DNA of 20,735 nt from TMED108 sp964386795 (lineage in GTDB: Bacteria; Fidelibacterota; Marinisomatia; Marinisomatales; TCS55). Below, in pieces: positions 1-8,049 of this stretch; the first letter of the stretch is position 1; the number at the start of each line of letters is the position of its first letter. Where the stretch lies: assembly GCA_964386795.1 (NCBI GenBank), contig CAYLUE010000028.1, positions 1 to 20,735 on the forward strand, written 5' to 3'. The notes below the pieces were generated by a model. It searched no databases. It had not been told where the DNA came from and saw nothing but the letters and a program-made list of their open reading frames with translations. Both the position numbers and the translations under genes were made by a program.

Positions 1-46
1 CCTGCTGATTACAAATCAGCTGCTCTACCAACTGAGCTACACCGGC
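1..46 (-). tRNA. tRNA-Thr (anticodon UGU), 5' part only
   Basis: Read on the minus strand, the sequence starts GCCGGTG, followed by a D-arm (TAGCTCAGTTGGTAGAGCA) and an anticodon arm GCTGA-TTTGTAA-TCAGC. The five-pair stem and seven-base loop place TGT as the anticodon, which reads ACA (threonine). The gene is cut by the left edge of the window after the anticodon stem, so the variable loop, T-arm and 3' acceptor strand are not visible. It lies about 200 bp downstream of cysS on the same strand and is probably transcribed separately. Identity rests on the anticodon; the acceptor stem cannot be checked here. Confidence 0.93.
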
Positions 47-73
47 AAGTCGGAATTAACTCTCATCAATCTA

Positions 74-115
74 ATTTTACATAAAATTAATATGTTATTA
101 GAACTACAACTTCAA
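74..115 (-). promoter_or_regulatory. possible promoter for tRNA-Thr
   Basis: Two weak sigma70-like arrangements precede the tRNA on the minus strand. One is TTGAAG (115-110), 17 bases, then TATTAA (92-87). The other is a -10-like TAAAAT (79-74), about 28 bases before the tRNA 5' end, without a convincing -35. The region is very AT-rich, so chance matches are expected. The main argument is context: the 200-bp gap is by far the longest in the window and separates a protein operon from a stable-RNA gene. Confidence 0.22.
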
Positions 116-231
116 ATAGCAAATCAATCTACAAAAGCTCAAAAAATACGTACCGAGCTAAATGCATATCGAATAAAGCCTATAAAATTAGCTAATAATA
201 TCTTTATTGACAATAAAATTTGATGTAGAAT

Positions 232-255
232 AAAAAAAAAATAAATTTATATTTT
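232..255 (-). terminator. weak candidate terminator after cysS
   Basis: On the minus strand, AAAATA (255-250), a 6-base loop and TATTTT (243-238) form an inverted repeat spanning the cysS stop codon, and it runs into a tract of ten T residues in all (241-232). The stem is entirely A/T and would be weak, so this is not a classical GC-rich intrinsic terminator. The T-tract and the following 200-bp non-coding gap make it a plausible end for the long transcription unit. Confidence 0.3.
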
Positions 256-1620
256 CGTCAATTTTGAACCATCAGAAGTATCTTTAACAAGCCAACCTTT
301 TGCAAGTAAATCATCACGTAATAAATCGGATTTTTGCCAATCCTTATTCTTTCTATATTCTTCTCGCAATCTAACTATGCTCATAATTTCCTCAGGAATA
401 TCACTATTAATAGATAATATTGCAAAAATTGAGTCAAAATAATCAATGAAGGTATTTGCTTCTGCTGCATCATTTTCTGAATACTTACCCTCGTCTATTT
501 TTTGATTAGTAAGACGAATCCAGTTAAAAAAAGTAGCGAGCGCATTTGGCGTATCCAGGTCATTACCAATACAAGAATTGAATGATTTGGCATCTTCTGG
601 CATATTGGTAGATCTTTCTTGTGTAATATCGAGCAAGCGTGATTGCAACTCTTCAATCCGATTAATTGCAGATCTTGCTTCAGTTTTTCTTTTTAAACTG
701 AAATTCACTTTAGATCGATAATGAGAGCTTAATACAATAAACCTAAATTCTTCTGCAGTAAAGTCATTATCAAATAAATCAGATAAAATAAAATAATTGT
801 TTAACGATTTACTCATTTTTTGATTTTCAACCATTAAAAATTCTGAGTGTAACCAATAATTGACAAATGGTTCATCTAAAGCGCAGATAGACTGTGCAAT
901 TTCATTTTCATGGTGAGGAAATTTATTATCAACCCCTCCACAGTGAATATCAAAATGATTTCCTAGGTATTGAGTGGACATAGCAGAGCACTCTATGTGC
1001 CATCCAGGGCGACCTTTTCCCCATGGCGAATTCCAACATATCTCCCCATCTTCTTTTTTATGTGATTTCCAAAGAGCAAAATCATTAACATTGTCTAAGT
1101 CATACTCATCAGACATCTGACGTCTCTCATCATAAGTGAAGTGTGAAATATCTACTAGATTTCCATAATCTGAATAATTTTCAATTTTAAAAAACACCGA
1201 TCCCTCATCGGTCAAATAAGCATAGTCTCTATCAATTAAAATACTAATTAATTCAATCATTTTTTGAATATGCTCTGTAGCATTTGGATAAAGATCAGCT
1301 TCTTGAATTCTTAGTAATTTTATATCCTCCATAAATGCTGCAGTATATTCTTGAGTTACTTGCTCTAAGCTTTTCTTTTCATTGTTTGCTTTTTTTATTG
1401 TCTTATCATCCACATCAGTAATATTCATAATATGATATACATCAAAGCCAAAAGCTATCAATGTTCTTTTCAAAAGGTCTTCAAATAAAAAAGTTCTAAA
1501 ATTGCCAATATGAGAAAAATCATAAACGGTAGGACCGCAAGTATAAAGCTTCACTTTTCCATCCTCAATTGGATTAAAGGCTTCTTTCTTTTGGGTTAAT
1601 GAATTGTAAAACTTTAACAT
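247..1620 (-). CDS. cysS: cysteinyl-tRNA synthetase
   Basis: Class I aminoacyl-tRNA synthetase that charges tRNA-Cys with cysteine using ATP, in the cytoplasm. All family marks are visible: CGPTVYD at residues 28-34 with zinc ligand C28, the HIGN signature at 37-40, WHIECSAMS with C211, FPHHENE with H236 and E240 completing the zinc site, and KMSKS at 268-272. The C-terminal half is helical and carries the tRNA-binding DALR-type region. Length 457 aa is close to the usual roughly 460. The ATG start lies 5 bases after the ddl stop, so the two genes are probably cotranscribed. It is the last protein gene of the co-oriented run, followed by a T-tract and a non-coding gap. Function is secure. Confidence 0.98.
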   Translation of the reverse strand: MLKFYNSLTQKKEAFNPIEDGKVKLYTCGPTVYDFSHIGNFRTFLFEDLLKRTLIAFGFDVYHIMNITDVDDKTIKKANNEKKSLEQVTQEYTAAFMEDIKLLRIQEADLYPNATEHIQKMIELISILIDRDYAYLTDEGSVFFKIENYSDYGNLVDISHFTYDERRQMSDEYDLDNVNDFALWKSHKKEDGEICWNSPWGKGRPGWHIECSAMSTQYLGNHFDIHCGGVDNKFPHHENEIAQSICALDEPFVNYWLHSEFLMVENQKMSKSLNNYFILSDLFDNDFTAEEFRFIVLSSHYRSKVNFSLKRKTEARSAINRIEELQSRLLDITQERSTNMPEDAKSFNSCIGNDLDTPNALATFFNWIRLTNQKIDEGKYSENDAAEANTFIDYFDSIFAILSINSDIPEEIMSIVRLREEYRKNKDWQKSDLLRDDLLAKGWLVKDTSDGSKLTKI

Positions 1621-1625
1621 TACTA

Positions 1626-2525
1626 TTAAGCCCTTAGCGCTTCATTTAATATCATCTGTATTATTTCTTTGAATTCTATACCATCAGCTTTCAAAGATTT
1701 AGGAAGCAAGCTCGTTTCAGTCATACCTGGTAAAGTATTTAACTCTAAAAACCATGGCTCATTCTTTGAATCTAATAGAAAATCAACCCTTGAATAATGC
1801 CTACAGCCAAGAATGGTATGAATTTTTAATGCTAAGTCTTTTATTGATTCAGAAAGTTTATTGCTTATTTCAGCAGGGCATATATATTGCGACATTCCTT
1901 TGGTATATTTGCATTCATAATCATAAAAATCGTGACTAGGAATAATCTCAATAACTGGGTATGCCTTACTACCAACAATAGGAACTGTAATTTCTCTCCC
2001 ATCAATGTATGATTCAAAAATTATAGAATCTGCAAATTGCAACGCATTAGTAAATGCGTCTTTTAATTGATCTTTTCTTTTTACGATAGAAAGACCAATG
2101 GTGCTACCTTGATCATTAGGCTTAACTATTAAAGGGTATTCAAAATTTCCATCCAAGATATCAGAAGAAGTATCATTTTTTAGTATCCATTTAGGTGTAT
2201 TGATATCATTTTCAGCGATAGTCTTTTTTGATAAATTTTTATCCATACAAATTCTTGAAGATTGCTCATTTGAACCGGTATAAATAACGTTAAGGGATTG
2301 CAATTGCGCAGCAATTTTTCCATTTTCTCCATCACCACCATGAAGTCCATTAAAAACTAAATCAACATTTAGAATTGAATCTTCTATGCTAGCAAAACCA
2401 TCTATCGGATCTAATTTTACAACTTTGTGCCCTAATGATATAAGAGCTTTCTCGATTGATTTACCTGAAGACAAAGATACATCTCTCTCAGCTGAATCCC
2501 CTCCAATTAATAAGCCAATTTTCAT
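1626..2525 (-). CDS. ddl: D-alanine--D-alanine ligase
   Basis: ATP-grasp ligase that joins two D-alanines for the peptidoglycan stem peptide, in the cytoplasm. Visible marks: SAERDVSLSSG (11-21) with E13, LHGGDGENG (61-69, the HGxxGEDG loop), YTGS (82-85), MDK (94-96), VKPNDQGSTIG (134-144, the ATP-grasp glycine loop), the substrate-loop KY (206-207), SRVDF (245-249) and ELNTLPGMTETSLLP (261-275) with the Mg-binding E261 and N263. Length 299 aa matches the short DdlB type. Its ATG overlaps the gmhB stop by 4 bases (ATGA), implying translational coupling. cysS follows after 5 bases. No murC, murB or ftsQ neighbours are present, so it lies outside a classical dcw cluster here. Confidence 0.97.
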   Translation of the reverse strand: MKIGLLIGGDSAERDVSLSSGKSIEKALISLGHKVVKLDPIDGFASIEDSILNVDLVFNGLHGGDGENGKIAAQLQSLNVIYTGSNEQSSRICMDKNLSKKTIAENDINTPKWILKNDTSSDILDGNFEYPLIVKPNDQGSTIGLSIVKRKDQLKDAFTNALQFADSIIFESYIDGREITVPIVGSKAYPVIEIIPSHDFYDYECKYTKGMSQYICPAEISNKLSESIKDLALKIHTILGCRHYSRVDFLLDSKNEPWFLELNTLPGMTETSLLPKSLKADGIEFKEIIQMILNEALRA

Positions 2526-3064
2526 AAGCTTTCTAGTAGCAAGGTGGAGGCATTTAGTATATTTGTTGAAATATGTGTTGGTGTTTTTTCCAAAATGGTT
2601 TTTGTTTTTTTTCCATTTCCAGTTAAAACTAAAATACTTTGCATATTACAATTTATTGCGGCTTCAATATCACAAACACTATCACCGATCATCAATGATT
2701 TTTCTAATTCTATTTTATGATCTTTTGCAGCTTGTTCAAACATTCCGATTCCAGGCTTTCTATAATTTGTTGCAGCTTCAGGATGATCAGTACAGTAATA
2801 AATACTTATTAAATTAAGATTATTTTCAAAAAAGAAATTTAATATATAATCATTAATCGAGCTAAGATCATCAATATCAATTTTGCCTCTAGCAATGCCT
2901 GATTGATTAGTGATGATACAAAATTGACGAGTTATTTTTTTTAGATTACGTAGTGCCTCTAAAGTAAAATCATAAAAATTATAGTCATTTAATGAGCTTA
3001 TGTATCCTGGGTCTGGATTAAGTGTTCCATCGCGATCAAGAAAAATTGTATCAAACTTTTTCAT
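2522..3064 (-). CDS. gmhB: HAD-family D-glycero-D-manno-heptose 1,7-bisphosphate phosphatase-like
   Basis: Haloacid-dehalogenase phosphatase of the GmhB/HisB-N group, expected to remove the C7 phosphate of heptose bisphosphate during LPS core heptose synthesis. Motif I is FLDRDGTLN with D10 and D12; motif II is ITNQSGIARG with T52; motif III is YRKPGIGMF (K103) with IGDSVCDI (D128, D132). Length 180 aa is typical. Odd point: the zinc loop, normally CxH...CxC, keeps only C91. The position of the zinc-binding His is D93 (the next residue is H94), and the two later cysteines are N100 and Y101. It overlaps the upstream membrane-protein gene by 14 bases and ddl by 4. Other D,D-phosphatases of the group act on related sugars, so the exact substrate is inferred; the family is certain. 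Confidence 0.85.
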   Translation of the reverse strand: MKKFDTIFLDRDGTLNPDPGYISSLNDYNFYDFTLEALRNLKKITRQFCIITNQSGIARGKIDIDDLSSINDYILNFFFENNLNLISIYYCTDHPEAATNYRKPGIGMFEQAAKDHKIELEKSLMIGDSVCDIEAAINCNMQSILVLTGNGKKTKTILEKTPTHISTNILNASTLLLESL

Positions 3065-4043
3065 CTATTAATTCCTTATTAAAGACATCAAAAATTTGAA
3101 TTGAACTTTTAAAGAAATAATAAGAACCAATTATGACTAGAGGTACATAACTAATAGCATGGAGAACAATGGCAAAGGTTTGAGATTCAATACTATTAAA
3201 CATAAAAAGGCTGTTCATAACATAATAAGTGGCAAAATGATGAGTTCCTATTGCCCCAGGTGCGGCTGGAATTGACATTGCCATTGATGTCAATAATAAA
3301 ACCACGCTTATTTGAATCCATGAAAGATTTATACTTAAAGAAAGCAAAGTAAAATAGGTAACAAAAAAAAGAATAATCCACGTAACAAGTGTATGAAAGG
3401 CTATAATGTATATATTTCTATATTCAGATAATGAAGTAAATCCTTTGCTAAATGATCTCAGGGTTTTTATAAATGAATAAATACTTTTGAACCGTATTAT
3501 CCAGGATCCTGTAATTTTTTCTACAATTAATTTCTTTTTAAAAGAAATAATCCAAAGAAGAAGAAAAGTTGTCAAAATAAGAGATATAGATAATATTAAT
3601 GAAATTTGAATATCAGATGGAAATGAGTAGACTAAGCTAACCATAAAAAATAGGGCCATAAGCCCAAATAGATCACATACTCTCTCTAGAACAATCGAAC
3701 CTAAAACTGTTGATGTTTTTAAATTATTTGTATTTGATATTGAATACCCCCTCAACACTTCTCCCATTTTAAATGGGAGAACTGAATTACCAAAATAACC
3801 TATCATATTTGAAGCAAATAAATCTTTTATTTTTATAGACTTAACAGAAAAAAGCAGTAGTCTCCATCTAAATGCTCTAATCAGAGTATAAAAAATCAAT
3901 AAAATTATTGCAGCTAAAAGATATAGCAAATCAATCGAATCAAAACTTTTTTTAATTTGTATGAAATCTATATTTCTAAATGAAAAATACAGACCAACAA
4001 AACTTAAAGAAAAACCAATAAATAACTTTAACCATTTATTCAT
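3051..4043 (-). CDS. polytopic membrane protein, LPG-synthase TM / UPF0104 flippase-like family
   Basis: Integral inner-membrane protein of the lysylphosphatidylglycerol_synthase_TM (UPF0104) family, without the soluble aminoacyl-transferase domain. About eight hydrophobic segments are visible. Family motifs, numbered from the start chosen here, are N86-x3-P90-x3-GE (94-95) with R98, then ERVCD (120-124) and IPAAPGAIG (258-266). Members without the C-terminal domain are often annotated as lipid flippases or left unnamed, so I assign no substrate. An earlier in-frame ATG at 4085 exists, but it would overlap lolA by 50 bases. ATG 4043 gives an 8-base overlap and a natural N-terminus (MNKWLKLFIGFSLSF) leading into the first membrane span, so I prefer it (330 aa). 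Its neighbours lolA and gmhB suggest an envelope-lipid role. Confidence 0.85.
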   Translation of the reverse strand: MNKWLKLFIGFSLSFVGLYFSFRNIDFIQIKKSFDSIDLLYLLAAIILLIFYTLIRAFRWRLLLFSVKSIKIKDLFASNMIGYFGNSVLPFKMGEVLRGYSISNTNNLKTSTVLGSIVLERVCDLFGLMALFFMVSLVYSFPSDIQISLILSISLILTTFLLLWIISFKKKLIVEKITGSWIIRFKSIYSFIKTLRSFSKGFTSLSEYRNIYIIAFHTLVTWIILFFVTYFTLLSLSINLSWIQISVVLLLTSMAMSIPAAPGAIGTHHFATYYVMNSLFMFNSIESQTFAIVLHAISYVPLVIIGSYYFFKSSIQIFDVFNKELIDEKV

Positions 4044-4617
4044 GAAGATTAATAATCTCTTTTGGATTGGGTTGAAAATTTTCATACATGGTTAAATTGC
4101 CAATTTGAAAATTATTAATTACAATATTAATATATTGATCTTTTGCATAGGTGAGATTCATTCGTTTAGGTTCACCTGATTTTAAGATATCGATTTGACC
4201 ATTATACCCGAGCTCGGGGATATTAAAAATAATTTTGATTTTCTCATTCGAAATAATTGATTTATTAAAAACAATATTTTCTATATTCCCCGTAAGAAGA
4301 GAAAAAATCCCAATATCATCATTTATTATTTTATCAATAATAAGCTGATTAGAAAGCTTATTATAAGTCTGAATTGTATCTCCAGAAATAAAAATTGTTT
4401 CTTGATTCATATCAATAATAAAATGCGTCTTATTGACAATTTCTATTTTTGCTATGGATTCAGAGCTAAGCTCAAATTCCTTTTGCATGATTTGAGCAGT
4501 AAATGTAACTCCTGCCTGGTTATTTAAAGTGCTTAAAAACTTTTTATACCACCTATCATTTTGACCATAAGAAATACAAACTGAAAATAGAAAATAGAGT
4601 GATATTCTCGAAAACAT
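4036..4617 (-). CDS. lolA: LolA-like outer-membrane lipoprotein carrier protein
   Basis: Predicted periplasmic chaperone that carries lipoproteins from the inner to the outer membrane. It has a signal peptide of about 19 residues (MFSRISLYFLFSVCISYGQ, probable cleavage at YG-Q or just after) and no lipobox cysteine followed by an acceptable tail, so it is probably soluble. The mature part is 170-odd residues of alternating beta-strands, such as ITF-like ETIFISGDTIQTYNK and the terminal NIVINNFQIGNLTMYENFQP, which matches the LolA half-barrel pattern including the late N-F/I-x(3-5)-F element. Sequence identity to characterised LolA is low, so the call rests on pattern, size and signal peptide. 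It starts 6 bases after ftsK, preceded by an AAAGA-rich Shine-Dalgarno-like stretch; ftsK-lolA adjacency is common in bacteria and strengthens the call. Confidence 0.83.
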   Translation of the reverse strand: MFSRISLYFLFSVCISYGQNDRWYKKFLSTLNNQAGVTFTAQIMQKEFELSSESIAKIEIVNKTHFIIDMNQETIFISGDTIQTYNKLSNQLIIDKIINDDIGIFSLLTGNIENIVFNKSIISNEKIKIIFNIPELGYNGQIDILKSGEPKRMNLTYAKDQYINIVINNFQIGNLTMYENFQPNPKEIINLHE

Positions 4618-4623
4618 CTTTCT

Positions 4624-6957
4624 TTAATCAATAGAATCTAAGTAGGATTCATCAACTAACACTTCACGTGCCTTGCTACCGGTAAATGAACCAACAATTC
4701 CAGCTTGTTCCATCTCATCAATTAGTCTTGCTGCTCTTGAATATCCAACTTTTAATCTTCTTTGAATTAGTGAAATAGATCCTTGTTGATGCATTACCAC
4801 CAACTTAACAGCTTCATCAAAGAGAGCATCAAATCCTCCGCTTCCATTTTCAGTAACCAGTCCACCCGCGCCCATTGTTTCGCGTGGACTTTCCAAAACT
4901 AAATCATCTGCCTCTGTTTGACCTTCAATATGCGTCATCAAAGCTTGGATTTCATCTAGGCTCAAAAAGGCATTGTGCAACCTGCTGGGTTCAGATGAGC
5001 CATAACCCAAATACAACATATCCCCTTTTCCAATTAATTTCTCTGCACCTGAACTATCTATAATGGTTCTGGAGTCAATTTTAGTAGCCACCTGGAATGC
5101 TATTCTTGAAGGGAAATTAGCTTTTATAACTCCGGTAATCACATCAACTGATGGTCTCTGGGTAGCAACAACTAAATGAATACCTACAGCTCTAGCTAAT
5201 TGGGTCAGTCTCGCTATTGGAGCTTCAACTTCTTTCGCATTTAGCATCATTAGATCAGCTAATTCATCAATTAATACCACAATGAATGGCATAATTTTTC
5301 CATCTTTTCCATTTAGAATCTTTTGATTGTACTCTGCAATATTTCTCACCCCAGCATCAGCAAGAACATCATATCTTTTGCCCATCTCTTTTTCAACAGC
5401 ACGGAGGGCAATCACGGCATTCTCTGGTGTGGTAATTATTGGCTCATCTATATCTTCGATTTTGAGCAAATGATATTTAGAAAGACTGCGATAGACCGCC
5501 ATTTCAACTTTTTTTGGATCAACAATCACAAATTTTACTTCATCAGGAGTAGCCTGATATAGCACACTTGCAAGGATGGTGTTCATGCAAACTGATTTAC
5601 CAGATCCAGTAGTACCAGCTATAAGAAGATGTGGCATTTGAGCTAGGTCTAAAGTGGCAATCTCACCATTGGTAGATTTGCCTATCGCTAGCGTCAATTT
5701 TGATTCTGATTTGGCAAATTTTTCTGAATTAATCACAGATTTAAAATATACCATATCAGGATTGCGGTTAGGAATTTCTATACCCACCGATGATTTGCCT
5801 GGAATTGGAGCTATTACTCGAACTCGACTTGCCTCCATTACTCGAGCCAAATCATCTGATAATGCTACAAACTTATTAACCCTTACTCCTTCCGCAGGTT
5901 CAACTTCGAACAAGGTAATAACAGGGCCAGGGCTAACATTGACAACTTTTCCAATAACGCCGAAGGTCTCAAGCGATTGTTGAAGAAAATTTGCACGCTC
6001 AACAAGTTCGTCTTTAGTAATTCCCCCTTGAATACTTACAGGGTTTGTCAGTAGCTCAGGAGAAGGTAATTGAAACTCTTTTTTGGGAAGTTTTCTTTCT
6101 TCAACGGTATCTAGATCAATCTCTTCTTCTTGAATCATCTCTTCGACTTCAATTTTCTCTCCACCATCTTTAGTAACATCTAAATTTTTATCATCTAGTA
6201 TATCATCTACATTATCTATCTCTTTATCTTCAATGGGTTGAGGTTCAGGTTCTGGATTTTCATCTTGAACTTCATCCGGTATTTTACTTGAATCTGTATC
6301 TGGTGAATCTAGAGGTAAATCGTTGTTTTGTTGCTCATCAATCTTGGTAAGCAGGTTTTGAGTGTGTTCCTTTTTTTCTTGCTCCGCTAATAGGTTATCT
6401 GAAACCAGTTTTTTATCAGCGCGCTTCTTTTCAAACTTTGAATAAAGATTTTTTATTGGCTTGTAAAAACTATAACCAAAATAGCTTCTGATTAAAACCA
6501 ACCATAGCGCAATAATGAGTAATAACGATCCAATATTCCCAAGGAAATCATAAAATAAAATTGCTATCAATCCACCAGTCATTCCGCTTAAAGGAAAAGA
6601 TAAATTATCTAAACCATAGTAGACAATTTGAATATAACCAAAACTAATAGAAGCAAGTATTACCGCGCCAAGGGTATATAGGGATGGCCTGCCAATAGAA
6701 TCAAAGTCCTTATGCATGAAAAACCAAATACCCCATACACCAGATAATAAAGGAATAAAGAAGGAGCTATAACCAAAGCCAAGTTTAATAAAAAAGTAAG
6801 ATAACCAAACTCCAAGTATCCCCATTGGGTTTTCAACTTTAACATTTGGTGAAATTCCAGGATCTTCATTAGGATTATATCCAATAAAACTTAATAGACT
6901 CAATACTGAGATAGTTGTTATAAGAATTCCTAATATTTCTAAACGTTTTTCTTTCAT
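4624..6957 (-). CDS. ftsK: DNA translocase FtsK/SpoIIIE
   Basis: Septum-anchored ATP-driven DNA pump that clears chromosome ends and helps dimer resolution at division. Order of parts in 777 aa: four or so membrane spans within residues 8-158; a basic stretch (169-185); an acidic linker (about 205-290) very rich in D, E and P; the alpha domain (about 300-400); the RecA-like beta motor with Walker A AGTTGSGKS (447-455) and Walker B VVLIDELADLM (560-570, D564 and E565); the ATQRPSVDVITG segment (598-609); and a C-terminal gamma winged helix (about 711-777) containing LIQRRLKVGYSRAARLIDEME-type sequence, which reads KOPS-like polar signals. Shorter than E. coli FtsK because the linker is short. 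It begins 6 bases after gcvT and is followed by lolA after 6 bases. Confidence 0.98.
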   Translation of the reverse strand: MKEKRLEILGILITTISVLSLLSFIGYNPNEDPGISPNVKVENPMGILGVWLSYFFIKLGFGYSSFFIPLLSGVWGIWFFMHKDFDSIGRPSLYTLGAVILASISFGYIQIVYYGLDNLSFPLSGMTGGLIAILFYDFLGNIGSLLLIIALWLVLIRSYFGYSFYKPIKNLYSKFEKKRADKKLVSDNLLAEQEKKEHTQNLLTKIDEQQNNDLPLDSPDTDSSKIPDEVQDENPEPEPQPIEDKEIDNVDDILDDKNLDVTKDGGEKIEVEEMIQEEEIDLDTVEERKLPKKEFQLPSPELLTNPVSIQGGITKDELVERANFLQQSLETFGVIGKVVNVSPGPVITLFEVEPAEGVRVNKFVALSDDLARVMEASRVRVIAPIPGKSSVGIEIPNRNPDMVYFKSVINSEKFAKSESKLTLAIGKSTNGEIATLDLAQMPHLLIAGTTGSGKSVCMNTILASVLYQATPDEVKFVIVDPKKVEMAVYRSLSKYHLLKIEDIDEPIITTPENAVIALRAVEKEMGKRYDVLADAGVRNIAEYNQKILNGKDGKIMPFIVVLIDELADLMMLNAKEVEAPIARLTQLARAVGIHLVVATQRPSVDVITGVIKANFPSRIAFQVATKIDSRTIIDSSGAEKLIGKGDMLYLGYGSSEPSRLHNAFLSLDEIQALMTHIEGQTEADDLVLESPRETMGAGGLVTENGSGGFDALFDEAVKLVVMHQQGSISLIQRRLKVGYSRAARLIDEMEQAGIVGSFTGSKAREVLVDESYLDSID

Positions 6958-6963
6958 ATCTTA

Positions 6964-8049
6964 TTAGCCTAGCACTGTTCCAGTTTTATAAAAAGGAGCT
7001 TCAACAACCCTACACTTTAAATACTTACTCCTTACTTCAATGAATAGTTCGCTACCTATATTAGAATAGTTAGTATCAATAAATGCCAGACCAATGCCTT
7101 TTTGAAGCGAAGGTGACTGCGTACCGCTTGTTATATAACCAACATCTAGTGAATCTTTTATGATTGGATATCCTTTGCGAGGAATCCCTCTATCAATCAT
7201 TTCAATAGCAACAAGCGCGCGAGCTGGATTTATATTGATTTGATTTAACGCTTTTTTTCCAATAAAATCTTTTTTATTCATTTTTGTAATCCATCCCAAC
7301 CCAGACTCAATCGGGTTAATGCTTTGATCGATATCATTGCCATAAAGTACATATTTCATTTCCATCCTGAGAGTATCTCTACAGCCAAGTCCAGCGGGAG
7401 CAATTTTATCTTTTGAATCAGAAAACAACAACTTCCATATTTTTTCAGTAGAGATATTATCTGCGTAAATTTCAAATCCAAGCTCACCTGTGTATCCAGT
7501 CCTAGATATAGTTGCGGGGTATCCATTAATATTGGCAATAGAAAAACGATAATATTCCATTTTATCTAAATCAATATCTGTATAATTATTTAATATATCG
7601 CGAGACTTAGGACCCTGAACAGCAACCAGTCCAATTTGACTGCTTACATCTGCAACTATCACATTTTCTGGCTTATGCGTAATAATCCAATCAAAATTCT
7701 TTTCTATATTGGAACAATTAACAACAAGCATAAAATAATCTGGATATCTATAAACCAAAACATCATCTACAATACCGCCATCTTCAAAGCACATAGCAGA
7801 ATACTGAGCCTGCCAAACATCTAAAGTGGTTACATCATTGATGGTAATTTGATTTAAAAAATCCATTGCCCCTTCACCAGAAACAAAAAACTCTCCCATA
7901 TGACTAACATCAAAAATTCCACATGACTTTCTAACTGCTAAATGCTCATTAACAATCCCCGCATACTGCACAGGCATCTCATAGCCCGCAAAATCAACGA
8001 GCTTTGCCCCAAGTTTTATATGTTCAGAGTACAAAGGTGTCTTTTTCAT
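6964..8049 (-). CDS. gcvT: aminomethyltransferase (glycine cleavage T protein)
   Basis: T protein of the glycine cleavage system: moves the aminomethyl unit from lipoyl-H protein to tetrahydrofolate, releasing ammonia and making methylene-THF. Visible marks: PLYSEHIKLGAKLVDFAGYEMPVQY (5-29), FDVSHMGEF (46-54), FEDGGIVDDVLVY (88-100) holding the folate-binding Asp (D95 or D96), VQGPKSRDIL (144-153), SRTGYTGELGFEIY (about 188-201) and the C-terminal barrel domain with GxxTSGTQSPSLQKGIGLAF. Length 361 aa is normal. The start overlaps the aminotransferase stop as ATGA. The gene ends with two successive TAA codons. gcvH and gcvP are not in the window, so the system must be encoded elsewhere if complete. 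Confidence 0.97.
   Translation of the reverse strand: MKKTPLYSEHIKLGAKLVDFAGYEMPVQYAGIVNEHLAVRKSCGIFDVSHMGEFFVSGEGAMDFLNQITINDVTTLDVWQAQYSAMCFEDGGIVDDVLVYRYPDYFMLVVNCSNIEKNFDWIITHKPENVIVADVSSQIGLVAVQGPKSRDILNNYTDIDLDKMEYYRFSIANINGYPATISRTGYTGELGFEIYADNISTEKIWKLLFSDSKDKIAPAGLGCRDTLRMEMKYVLYGNDIDQSINPIESGLGWITKMNKKDFIGKKALNQININPARALVAIEMIDRGIPRKGYPIIKDSLDVGYITSGTQSPSLQKGIGLAFIDTNYSNIGSELFIEVRSKYLKCRVVEAPFYKTGTVLG

Noticed and set aside
47..246. A possible small gene or sRNA in the gap between cysS and tRNA-Thr
   Set aside because: No open frame with a start and ribosome site was found in this 200-bp stretch; only weak promoter-like hexamers and an A/T-only hairpin are visible.
2386..2817. A 143-codon plus-strand open frame opposite ddl and gmhB
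   Set aside because: It lies antisense across two well-identified genes and its translation has low-complexity Phe/Leu/Tyr content without motifs.
4036..4085. Start of the flippase-like protein at ATG 4085
   Set aside because: It would overlap lolA by 50 bases and add a 14-residue basic/hydrophobic prefix without a ribosome site. ATG 4043 gives an 8-base overlap and a natural N-terminus.
5654..5983. A 109-codon plus-strand open frame inside ftsK
   Set aside because: It is the antisense of the conserved FtsK alpha/beta region, has no recognisable product, and is typical of a coding shadow.
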